Shown here piece after piece: positions 35,076 through 46,900 of a DNA stretch of 64,000 bases (position 1 is its first letter; every line of letters starts with the position of its first letter). Position numbers and translations under genes: made by a program. The notes beneath the pieces are model-generated. The model did not search any database and was not told the DNA's origin. It saw only the letters and a program-made list of their open reading frames with translations. This DNA is from Euwallacea fornicatus (lineage: Eukaryota; Arthropoda; Insecta; Coleoptera; Curculionidae), in the NCBI RefSeq assembly GCF_040115645.1, contig NC_089572.1:2232001-2296000 (forward strand). The letters run 5' to 3'.

Positions 35076-35132
35076 CTTGAGGGCAGAACTGCTGCTGAGT
35101 GCTATCGGGGCGCCATGGTACCCCGCAGCCAT
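35076..35132 (-). other. Candidate upstream exon of the ataxin-1 gene with a uORF
   Basis: On the minus strand an ATG at 35132 opens MAAGYHGAPIALSSSSALK and reaches a strong donor, CTCAAG|GTGAGC, at 35076. Spliced to the ataxin-1 acceptor at 25008, this frame would run nine more codons and stop at TGA overlapping the main ATG (CGATGA). It would therefore be a 5' UTR exon carrying an upstream ORF, not part of the main protein. The join is inferred only from splice-site quality. Confidence 0.25.
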
Positions 35133-35573
35133 GTGAAGGGTCCTTAATTTTTCCTGACAGGGGCGCTTTCGGACAATCGACAACACTCAAATTGCCCCCG
35201 GTATTGGGCGTTCGGAACACGCGACAACGTGGACGAGCGCAAACTGAACGTAACGTAGTGAACGATTGAAAGTTATATTACAGCGTGTGTACGGGCCAGA
35301 CAGTGGCGTCGTAAGAGGCGTTGCCATGTTGTAGTAGCAGGATTTCCCGGTCTACACGGGAGAGAATTAACCCCTGTCGGGGACGATGGCTTCGTTAGGT
35401 GCAATCTGGCAACACCGCAGCGTACGCAAGTTCGATGTTTCCTACTTGTTGCTGATGGCAGGAACTCGGCCAGAGCATCGGGAATCGTTTGAGGCAGGAG
35501 AGGGTTGGTGGACCAATTACGCGCCCGCTTACGTCGATTAACAGCCCCTCGATTAGTCAGCGGCTGCGGCACG

Positions 35574-35627
35574 CATTTGGCGAGGCCCTCTCACTCTCCA
35601 GACTTGACACCAGGCGATTTACAATAA
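35574..35627 (+). pseudogene. Mariner/Tc1-like transposase scrap
   Basis: A short frame reads HLARPSHSPDLTPGDLQ then stops. HSPDLTPxD is the hallmark string before the last catalytic aspartate of DD34D/DD34E transposases. Only this motif is clear; upstream frames are interrupted and no terminal inverted repeats were found. Confidence 0.4.
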
Positions 35628-38194
35628 ATAAATGAGTTCTTTCGGAAAATGATAATAATAAAAAAGACATTTGAAGATTCTTAATCAGTTCAGGACAATT
35701 GCATATTACTACTATGGCAAAATTGCTTTTCGACATATTTGAACAATGGTTTTCAAACAATTGGTTAGGAAGCACGTAGGATGGCGGCTTATCTTTTCCA
35801 GGAGAGATTTACTACTCTCATCTTCACGATGTAGTTTTGGCTGTCAGTCTTAAGTTATAATTGATTGCCGAGGGACGCGTGGGATCATTTCGATATCAGA
35901 AGTCGAAAATGAGTGACACGTGGGAACAGAGCATAAATGTATTAGTGAGATAGTGAGTCGTGGGTTCCTTGGCTTGGACGGTTAGATATTGTGGTCTCAA
36001 ATTGCGATTGGGAAATGGGGGGATATGACCCATACGTACTAAAATAGTCGAAAACCGGATTTATTTTCCTACTTGAACGATATTTATGTGAAACAGAATC
36101 TGAAATTAATTTCTGTTTGTTAAACACAATGCGGCGTTGCCGTCGATAGTGCGCGAAAATTCTATAACTGACTGGCAAATCACCGAGATTTAACATCAAC
36201 ACTCTTTTGTTCGACAAACGTCATGTTGCCATAATCGCATCTTCTTTTCCAAGAACGATAAAATGATCAGGGCAGTTCGGGAATACGGTCGATCTGAGCA
36301 CATAACTTATAATTCCGACCGGCGACCAGGGGACACGTGGGACCCATTCGTTTTCTAAGCTCTGCAGTTGTTGATGTGTGTTCGCCTCTAAGTGACGGTT
36401 TGTCAAAGCGTTCATTGAGCTTGTCAAAAAGACGACACGCGATGTTGTCGTCGCTTCCCCAACGACCACGTTTCGAGAAATTTTTCTTACCGACCCATTT
36501 CCGTACACGTTTACAAACGAATGCCCAGGAATGCGATTCAAAGCCAATCGCGGAGAACAAATTATTACACTAAAAGAAATGCATAAATCAGAGCTATTAT
36601 ATAGCGAGGAATCCGTTGCCGAGGCGAGAAATACTTTCCCACCATTTTCGCGACCATTAACGCCCATCGAGAGGAAAAAAACGAGTGCAAATTGCCCCAT
36701 TGCAAATTACCCCGCCATTAGGCCATGGCAGTATATTAAACTGTCTTGTTTTTTCATTGCTTCATCATTCCCCTTCGAGACGAAAGCTGGCAACGCGGTA
36801 TGGTTTGGTTTGACATCTAGACAAAACACTAACACCTTGTTGCCAGGTGTCCGGTTTCGCTGCCTATTACATTAATATTGAGTTACTCGAGTTTTGAGTA
36901 GAGGCATGTGCAATATTTAATAATAATGTTTACTATAACGGTGTTATTAAACAAAGTCGTTAAGATTCGATCTTATTTTGGCTATTGTGAGGTTGCAAAA
37001 GGTTATACATATGCCTAAATTAAGAATACATTTCAATGGTTGATAACTCGGTTAAATGGGGACGTGGTCCGGTAGCGACCAGTTTTTAGTTTAGGAAAAG
37101 AGATTGCCCAGAGAGGTGTTTGGGCCAACTTACAGACCCCCGTTGTCGCGCTGAGTCACCAAATTACTAATCGTTTGTTTATAGCTTCAATCAGCGTGGG
37201 ATGTTTTATATTTGCAGCGGAGGTGGATTTAATTCCCATAAATCACGATTGTTGGGTAAAATTTCGGGTACAAGAATAAGTGTTTTATGGCCAGACCTGC
37301 GACCGAAAACACGTCCCCCACGCAATGACATCACATAATATCCCACCTTATGCGGAATCCATCAGCATCACTGAGCTGATTAAATTTACTACTACACATG
37401 ACGATAACAATTTACAGCTATCCATCTCCTTTTCCATCTTGTTGCCAAGTGGTCTCTTATCGTAAATAAACGATGTTGTTTATACAGTCGAAGATTGATC
37501 TTTGCGACAGCCGATTCTCCGAAAAATTTATGGGTCAGAAAAGTGGCAACGCCGCAGCGCTCTTTTGTTTGCTCGCAGGGCCAGAAAGGCAGTAGATGTG
37601 TCAATGGTGGACTAGTAAATTTTTTTAGAAGCACCCGTTGAGAGGTTTTATTTGAAAATGTTAGCTTCCATAATGATTCCGGGAATGTTCCTCCGTTCGT
37701 CGTACTCTCTTAAAACATTTGGTAAACATTCCGACGATAATGAAGCGAGAACGTGTCCAGCGTATTTCGGTTTTACTGCTGTTAATTTGCTTTTTAAATA
37801 AGCATCTGTTAAAGTAAATAATTTACCAGAGGCGCTCTATTATTAACTTTAGCTCGGGCAAGAATTCTAGCTACTTTTTACCTGCAGACCGATTGATAAA
37901 ATCGGATGAGGAATTCAAACGTACCGCCGCCACGCCGCCAGTGAAAAAAGTGCCACTCGTCGCCATTAAATCCTCTCCGCGACCGGCCGATGACGTACCA
38001 AATTCCTCCGCGTCATTATATCTCTTATTCTAAGAAAAAATGGACCGTGCGGCATTTCGAAACAAGGCACCATTCTTCTCGTTTAGATCCGACGATCGGG
38101 ACCGCTCGAAAATCTTCGAATTCCTCACCAGAAACGAGACCTGACTGACTTCGTTATGAACGTCTCGGAGACCGGGAAATAATGCGACATGTGG

Positions 38195-38350
38195 CAACGT
38201 GTTGCGAACAAAAGCGATATTTCAGTTCGACTGTCACCGCTCGACCTCGGAAACTTCCTCCCGTCACTATGACAACGTGTTGCGAACAAAAGCGATATTT
38301 CAGTTCGACTGTCACCGCTCGACCTCGGAAACTTCCCCCCGTCACTATGA
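38195..38350. repeat. 78-bp direct duplication
   Basis: Two copies start CAACGTGTTGCGAAC at 38195 and 38273 and differ by a single base over 78 bp (CTTCCTCCC versus CTTCCCCCC). The copies are adjacent, so this is a recent tandem duplication. Open frames across it repeat in register because 78 is a multiple of three. Confidence 0.95.
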
Positions 38351-40542
38351 CAACACTGCTTTGCGTCTGACAGGTCTTTCGAGAACGGTCACGGCAACGG
38401 AACGAATGTGACAACCTCGTAGCGATCTGCCAGATACGGGTCTGCCTCGTAGCCGTCCGACGTTGCCACATATTAATCATCGTTAGGAAAAACTTTCCAC
38501 GTCTATGGTGCTATGTCATGCTTCCAGGGAATGAAAAAGGTGAAGGTCGAACAAAAGCGATCTCCAGGATCGTCTTCGGGGTGTTGCCAGGATAACGAGG
38601 TGCTCCTCCCCGCCTCGGCGCTCCCTTTTCGAAGGTGCTATTTTCAGAACCATCGTCATGGCTTTCCCCAGGACAGAGCAGCGATAAGGGCAGGAAATTG
38701 CGAGTCGTTCTCTCCTAATTTCGTAATCGCGAGTGCAAAGTCAATGTATGCGAAACTACGCAGTATAGCAGCATGAAAAATATGGCCTGCCAAAAGTCGA
38801 TGTTAATTTAAAAAAAAGGGAATTTTAAATTCCCAAAAGACACTAGACTGAATGTCATAAATAAATTAGCATCCGTGCTCGAGTTGGTCGGGTACGTGGC
38901 AACTCCGCTTGATTTGTCTGTTAGTTGACATTGACAGGTGTCGGGAGTGGAAACAAAGGACAACTGCGCTGTTGCCGGGAACTTTCTCCGGCTTTGTGAA
39001 TGTCCGATATTACATTCTTGCCAGCAATTTATAACCGCCCACATGCTCATTCAGAACGCCTAACATCCGGCACGAAACTATTTATTTTGAGTCGTTCCAA
39101 ATTTAATGGCGCATTCTCTGCTCACACCGACGACTTGTTTTGCTTTTTTTTCGTCTCATGAAGGTGCCAATTTCCCGAGAGCGGAACCCGTAATGCACCA
39201 GCGCAGATTTCAACGTGAGTCAATGAATTTTTGCCAAGAAACATTCTTTCGGTGTCATGCAAGGTCAAATCCAAGGCCAAGAAATGCAATATTGTTATTG
39301 ATACAGGTCGTCCGAGTGTAACAAAATTGATTTTGACAGCTGTGTAAACAAATGCCACGCTGCCATCGTTGAAATTATTTGAAATTTTAAAGGGACAGGT
39401 GAGATTGCAATTGCGCAACTACGTCGTCGGAGGTCCCTCACGACGCTATTTCGGAGACGTCGCCGCTATTTTTACACACCGTGTGTACGCAATTTACAAG
39501 TAGGACCACACATATGTATCGCTTGCATAAATAGTGCGCAAGGAGAGGTCATTGGCGCCCCTCATAAATACCTGCGACTGGAAACTATTTTCGTAAAAAA
39601 AAGGGGATTGTGGCAGCGTCGCACAAAATCGCGGTAAAAATGACAGGAGTGTCATGCGACTCAAACGAGAAGTGCAGCGTTGCCGGATGTTGTTCTATTT
39701 ATTGTGAATGATGATAATATTGCAAGGTAATGTTTATTTTGATAATGAAACCGGAATAATCAAGATACCTACTAAGTTTTTAATGGAACGGAGTACTGTT
39801 TGCATTATCTCATCACAGGCCAGAAATATCTCGTTAGATCAATGAATTGTACGGAGGAGGAGCAGCAGCAAACAACGGATCCTTGAACTTTTTCGAGAGC
39901 GCTCGTTAATCAACAAAAAGCCGATGTTTATGGTTTGTATAATAATACGCAACCGTGTCGGAATTTCCGCGCACATTAACAACAATTTCCCCAAGTAAAT
40001 ATTTGGCCTTAAGCCGTGTTCACACGTCCACTTACCTCTTCCAAAAATGACGAGAGAGCGGAACAAACGCGAATTGCGACGAGACCAAAGATGACCGCAT
40101 TGGTCGCCACACAACATACAACAAACAGCCTTCCGTGTGATGCCGACGTAGTACTACGTACTCGCTCCCCGAGGGGGGAATACTACTAGCAGTGCAATCC
40201 AGACGAGTCGCCGATGGTAGAGCTGTCTTTGGGGGGCACTATTCAACTGACTGATTGTGGTAAAAGAAGGTTCGGCCCAAAGCGCGTAGGAGAGATGAGC
40301 GCAATCGTTTTTGTTGATGCAATTTGCCCCTCTTAAATTAGAGCGTTCTAGGAAGAGTTGGTACAAGTTACAACATCGAGAGGCAAGAGATAGTTGGCGG
40401 TAATGGATGAATATCTTACAATCAGAAATATTCCCATTTGCGTGAAATGTTGCGCGTTAAAAATCGCACCCCATTGCACGCCCTTGTCGTCGATGGAAGG
40501 AGCCCGGGTGAAATCGTAAAATTCTTAAGCCGAAAACTTTTC

Positions 40543-40579
40543 AGAAACTGAAGAAATCTTATGGAATTCTTCAGTTTCT
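40543..40579. repeat. Perfect 13-bp inverted repeat
   Basis: AGAAACTGAAGAA (40543-40555) and TTCTTCAGTTTCT (40567-40579) are exact reverse complements with an 11-nt loop. It is flanked by further CTGAAGAA-like words, so it may derive from a local duplication. Confidence 0.8.
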
Positions 40580-41120
40580 TAACTGTTCCTGAAGAATTTT
40601 TCGAGTTGAGAACCTTAAAATTAGAACGAGACATTTTCTAGAAAAGCGGCAACGCCGCGTTTGACATAGAATGGTGACATCGCCGAATTTGATAACCGCT
40701 TAGGAAACAAAAAACATTCGGAGACGACGTTCGACAATTATTGAAAAACACATTGTCGTCTCTTGGCAAGCGAACGTTGTCTAATTTTACGATGTTTTAG
40801 AAGAGCGGCAACATTGTAAAAAGTGTTTGACAGCAGCGCTTAAAACAAAATAATTTTCGGAACTTTCCTTTTTTGATTTCGGCGATCGTCAAGAATTGGG
40901 GTGTTGTCATTATTACCAGAGTCTTGTTAAATCAGTCAACACACTGGCTGACGTTGCGCTGTTGCGCTGTTGCTGTCTGTTTGACGTTGACACCAGTTTT
41001 CAGATAAAAGACATTCGCCGTATTTTCACACATGCTTAAATAGGGCTCCAGGAATCCGCTCACAAAGGGCGAATGACCAAAATCGCGAAAATCCACCAAA
41101 AGAGAGCAGTTGCAAGTCAA

Positions 41121-41504
41121 TTAAACCCTAAGCAACCCCCGCTGGGCAGCTTCAAGGAATTGCCCTTTTTGTTCTTGTCCTTTTTGTGAGGCCGACTGCA
41201 TTTCACAGGGCAAAATGGTACCTGTGCTTGTTCTCTTGTGTGTCACATACACATCCACTTCAGATAGCACCCCTCTGAGTTTTTGTCGCACAGGGGTTTC
41301 TATTGTTCCACACGAGGAACTTCTGGCGCCAGCAAAGTACCATCGCGCGTACGCTCTAAAGGCAAACGGTAATACGGTTATAATTAAAATTGCCGCTGAC
41401 AGAAATGTCATGTAGTAATGACATGGCCCCCTCCGGCAATTTTGAATAGCAAATGTTTTTATGTCTACGATGTTGGCGCATGACTGGCGCCTAATTCGCG
41501 GCAC
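41121..41504 (-). other. Unassigned open frame with hydrophobic segment, antisense to another
   Basis: A 127-residue minus-strand frame contains a membrane-like stretch (MTFLSAAILIITVLPFAF) after an internal Met. On the opposite strand, 41215-41415 encodes 66 residues starting with a signal-like MVPVLVLLCVTYTSTS. Neither matches a family I recognise and there is no splice or promoter evidence. At most one is likely real, and both may be chance. Confidence 0.2.
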
Positions 41505-43910
41505 TGGTTGCTTAACTAGTGCTGATGTACCTATTTACTTCCATAGGACTTCAATTTGGGATGTTAATGGGTCTATTGTGTTGCAAATGGGTCGCAAAAA
41601 GCTTAATTCTTAATAGAGATGTACTTGGTTCAGTGCACGAGTACTAGGGTTTCAGAGCTGACTTTTCGATTCTCGCTCAGCCATCATTGTGGAAATGTGA
41701 CCGCGCAGTGTTTGCTTGGCCAACAGAAAGAAAAGCGCGAATGCGCAAAGCAAGCAAAAAAGTGGTAGAACGAAAAGGGCATTCAGCTAGGGGAGCGGGA
41801 AGTAATGACGGAATACACCGGATGTTTGACCGCACTGATAGATTTGACATAAACGTTAAACAATGCAGTTGCAACGTTGCAACGTTTCCGTGTGGTGCCT
41901 AATTATTTTCCAATAGAAAGAAGAGTCATTGTTCTCTATTCTGGAGCGATAAGCGGAATTCTTGTGGAAAATTATCAAATCGTCGAGGTTATCGGGCGAT
42001 TAATTGGCGGCCATGCGTGAAGAATTTACAAAACCCTGGTAAACAAGTTAACTTTGTCTATGTTTGCCGACAGATTTTATTGGGCAACGAGTCCCCTACA
42101 GATTACTTGTTAACTAAACAAATTGGGTCTCGATAAATTCTTTCGTTACGAAGGACTGCGACGCAGCAACAGTGGTTCTTTGTTTGGGGCAGTTCTTTAA
42201 AAAGCCATTAAACAGGACCGCATAGGGTGCGGTCTCAAAGGCCCCTTTGACAAATAATAATGGTACCAAATAAAGGCCTTTCGGGCGAAGTGTCAAGAGG
42301 GTTTGGAGGCATTTTTCACTTGCTCAGGTCGGCTTCTCGGTGCTTTCAGATGAGTCATCTACAGGGTACTGCCTTCATAATTGCAGTAATTCGAGTAGTG
42401 CTATTACGCGAACCGGAACACCTGACCATCCTTTGTTTCGTTTGAGCATATTATTATATAAATTGTGGCTGTGTTTTAATTTTGCATTTAACACGCCACC
42501 CAGATTGGTGTTATCTTGATCTGGGAAAATTAGTACAGCAAACCGATCCCCCATCAGTTTCCCCGGAACGTCACGTGACTCACGCGTCAGTGGCGCAACT
42601 GTAAGATCGGCAACGTAGAGGGACTCTTTTTTTTTTTTTTCGAATAGGTGTCAAAACAGTTGGTGGAGTTGTTTGAAGGTGGAATTGCTTTGCTTCAGCA
42701 GCACCGTGGTAGCGGTTTTTTGTTCCAAAAACCCTTAAAGAGCTATCAGTGGTTAAGAGCAGATTGACACACACGTTAACGGTCAAACTGCGCAGTTGCC
42801 AAACTTCCATAAGACAAGTCAAGGCAGTCTATAAATCTCCCATCGTTAATTTCACGAACTTGCTAATTTGCGATGTAGCAGCCATCATCAGCGCAAGTAA
42901 TCATATGTTTGTACTTTGGTTTGTTTGACGCATCAAATTAGCAACCCTGTTCTGTTTCATTACCGATGATTTAACTGTCAAACAAAAGCAACATTGCCAC
43001 ATTTTCGAAAATCTGTTTAGGGCTGCAACAGCCCTGTCCAACATAATTAAATATCCGTGAAGTACAGAGAGTTCCGTTAATTTCTAATATCACGGCAAAC
43101 AGGGTGTTTGTGCGAAGTAGCCCAACTCGCACGTGCTGCTCGTTCGATTGAGGTGGGATTTGAAAGATATGTGAAATTTCCAGTCTTAGCATGGAATCCG
43201 GACAATTTTCACGTACTCCTTCCTCCTACAAATTATCGTATTTACATAGAGATATAAATCTACGTGACTCTTGCAGCATATTCGGAGATCTGCCGTGTTA
43301 TTTTATAATTAATGAAAACTTATTAAGAAATGGAGAATAAGGAGGGAGTTTCGATCATTGTCTGCTATAATATATCGAATGATTTACCACGTTCAGTTCA
43401 AAATGAGTTTTGCGATTCTTGACTGAATGGTGGATGTAAAAAGTCTTTACTACCATTACCCCCTGATCAAAATTAGGAACAAAAAGAAGGTTTAAACAAC
43501 ATTGATTTACATTTATTTATCTAATAGTGTAAATACGTAAAAATCTAAAAATACAAAACTTAACTAGAAACACGTAAATAGACAATTTCTTAGTAAAAAC
43601 TCCTCAGACTCTTGTAAACTCAGATTGATGATTTTCGAAGTCCGACGAGACATTATGGCAATATTTGCATTAAGGAACAAGAACACATACTTCTCCAAAC
43701 TGCCTTAAAAAACAGCTATGATTTTGTAAAAATAGATTTAAATTTTTATCACTAAAACCGAAATATTTGATTAAACAAAAATCAACATTGGGCTAGACAT
43801 TCAACATTGAAACAATAGTTAGGCCCTAAATTCTAAAAGCAATCACAGAAAGGGAAAGTTACTAAATCTTCGAGAGCATTCGAAACAAGAAGGGATGACA
43901 CTTAGCGATT

Positions 43911-46900
43911 TCAGTCAAAGACTGCCGTGAAGCAGGTGAGACAATTGACGATTACTTTCTCTTTGGTGGAGAAGCTCTCCTGTCTTATTTTGCCTTTGAC
44001 ACTTCTTTCGCGCGACATCTTGTGAGGGAGCTCCTCGCTTAGAGTTTTTCTTTTTGATTTTTGCGCTATGTATCTTACAATCCTTTCATTCAGTTCTGAA
44101 GGGATACCTATGCGGTCCGGCCCTTTATGGCCCTCGATGGTACGAGTACGAAACTCCCTCTTGGACATGAGACCATATCTGTAATTTTACTACATAAAAT
44201 TGACGGTTCGGTGAGATTTAAGTCGAGACTAACCTGGGGGCGTAAATGAGATCCTTAAGTACCGATTTGATGTTCGCATCCTCGTTCCCCACGAGACCTT
44301 TTCTCAGACATTCCGCCTCTGCCCAGCTCATAATTGCACAATAAACCACCATTTCCCCGGACACCTTGAGGGTGTCCCTAACGCACACGTCCAGGACATC
44401 CTGATAGTGCAATTGCTTGAATTCTTTACTTTTCAAAAAATAGTCCCCGTTCTTGTCGATTTCCAGCAGGATATTATTCCTTAGCCGGTTCAGCGGCTCT
44501 TTCATCTAATCGAAATTTAATTAATTCAAAAAAATTAAGCGAAAGGAAAAAAAGTACCCAATTGTCATTGCGCTCCTGGTTGTTGTCGACCAGTGGCGGG
44601 GCCGAGGGCTCGAAGTTGAGCTGTCGGTCCGCCTCTGAGGGGTGGATCCACTTGCTGATGCTCTGCATGACTTCAAAGGCGTTTTCTTTTTGTATTAGTC
44701 CAGGTAAAGTGTCGATGTAGTGTTTGGCAAGGGGCACGTTTCGATTGACGAGGGCGGTTTCCATCAGGGCCAAAGCCACTATTGGGTTGGTCTGGTTGAT
44801 TTGGTCTGCCATCATTGAACTGTAACAGTAACAAAAGCTCTAAAAGAGGAAGAGCAAGAGAAAGTTTCTGCTTTTGGAAGTGGTTCAATGTCTTCTTATT
44901 TTTTAAGACACCCCGTAGATTATCGCATTTTACGGACTTAATTCCTAATGAAGCTTAATTGCAGCAAACGCAGCTTTAATGCATTTCTTGAGCTGCAGTT
45001 GTGGGGAGCCACTCGAGACTGCTATCTTTTAGAAAAGAGTAGTTCTGAAAATTTTGCCTTCAGTTACCGACCACTCTGTACATTCATGAATTTATAAAGG
45101 CGCAATTCTATTGGAAATATTTTGAAATTGGAAAACGCAGTTGCGGGTCGATGTAACTTGGCCGTTTGTCTGCGAACCCCCTGTATACATATATATTTAA
45201 CATTCGAAAACCAAACTGAATTTCAATTTGGTGACAATACATGTAGGCATCTTTATCGTTTTGGAACCACTTAAACAGGGGGCCCCCTGCGAGGGGCATC
45301 ATTAGGTGCGCCAAAGGAAGTTAGAAATATCTCCATTCCATCCATCAAACTTCATTGAAGCGGAACAATTGTTCCATTCCGATGTAGCGTTTTCCTCTGC
45401 TACACGTTTCGAAGATAATTACTGAAACGACTTACGTGGCAACAACCCTGTAGGCCTCATCGGTCACCGCTCCAAGCCTTTTGAGGTCATCGGGTGCGTT
45501 GTGCACAGACTCAACTGGCCTTTCCAGCTCATCGTTGGGGTCATGAGTAACTTGCACCATTGCGTCTCGTGTAGTTCGATATCTCTTTGGTCTGAAAAAT
45601 CACAGATTTTGTATCACAGCAGTGTTGCCAACAGATTTCCAATTAATGGTTACTGGATGGAAGCTCCCCATTTGTATTTATACCCGTTTATCATATTATG
45701 ATAAAGATCAGTGCCGAAGTGGTGGAAGTGCTAGAAATTTGTTTAATATCATTTATCGATAAATTAGCGCTTCGACAACGTAATTAACACTGTTTTTTGG
45801 CACGAGACCTGGTATACAGTACGAAAAAGTGAATAATCGACCGTGTCATGCCCGAATTGTATGAAAAAAAAATCGATTTTCTGATGAAACTAGTTGAAAT
45901 CATAATGCGATGATAAAAGTACTTATCAACTAAGAATATAAGGCGATTGAGGAAAAAAAACTAATAAACAAGCAGGGAATGAGTAATCCCCTAAAAAGAT
46001 TTGTGAGTAAGCGCATGTCGCTGTACGTTACAGTTAATAGGTGATCAGGGGAAAACGAAAACCAGACGCGGAGTTGCCACATCATACGTTTCGGCTGTGA
46101 ACACTTGACCAGAATTGGTGTCCATTATCACTCAGTCGTTACCGATGACAAGTATTTGAGAATGGACCTATCGCGCAGACTCGGTGCGTTCAAACTGAAG
46201 CGATGGGTGAGGACAAAAGCGAACTTATTTAAAATTTAACTTCGCACTTGATTTTTTAAAGATTTTACGTTGGAGTTTTCAACAATTTAAAAATAGGCAA
46301 CGTCGAACACTTATTTTATGTTTTAAGGAAATTTGATAATACTTTTGGTAAACATCGGCAACACGCTTCGGTCCATACCGTGTCAATGTCATCTCGAGTT
46401 TTACTTACGCACTTGACTAATTTGTGCGTGAAACATTTCCTGGAAATCGACAGTAGATATTGGGGAATACGGGGAGACGAACAGTTCAGTTTCAGAGGAG
46501 AACAACAGCGTGACTACAACACCTTAAGTTCGTACGACTGCCAAATCGGCTGTCACAGAAGAACAAAACGCAAACGCGACGCTGCCACATCTCGAGTTTT
46601 ACTTACGCACCGGACTGATATTTTGCGTAAACCATTTACCGGGTGTCGATGACAGATCAATTAGCGCCATTCCCGGGCCAATGTCAATGCGATTGCGTGA
46701 GCTTTCATTAGCTTACGGCGGAGGGGTCCGCTTACCTTGGCTATTATAGTCTGCGCAGAAACCCTAATTAGGACCACTTTTTGTTTGTTATTACACATTG
46801 ACAACGCTTTGTCGGGTCGTTCGTTAATATTAGCAATAATAATTAGCGCAAATATGTTTAATAAGCCGATGCCTTGGGAATAATTACTCACGGTAGTTAG

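Larger units (their letters stand above)
35628..43910. other. Gene-poor stretch upstream of the ataxin-1 gene
   Basis: Apart from the repeats and small items listed separately, I see no gene here. Open frames are short, overlap on both strands and show no conserved domains. The stretch is rich in GGCAAC/GTTGCC words. TTTATT at 43512-43517 (AATAAA on minus) is a candidate poly(A) signal of the BACK-domain gene, about 395 bp past its stop. Confidence 0.45.

Noticed and set aside
35273..35572. 99-residue minus-strand frame
   Set aside because: The plus strand is equally open over much of it, composition is GC-rich and no domain is recognised. It may belong to the decayed transposon nearby.
36221..36700. 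159- and 97-residue overlapping minus-strand frames
   Set aside because: Two frames compete over the same DNA, with no domain, no splice context and no upstream promoter signal that I can defend.
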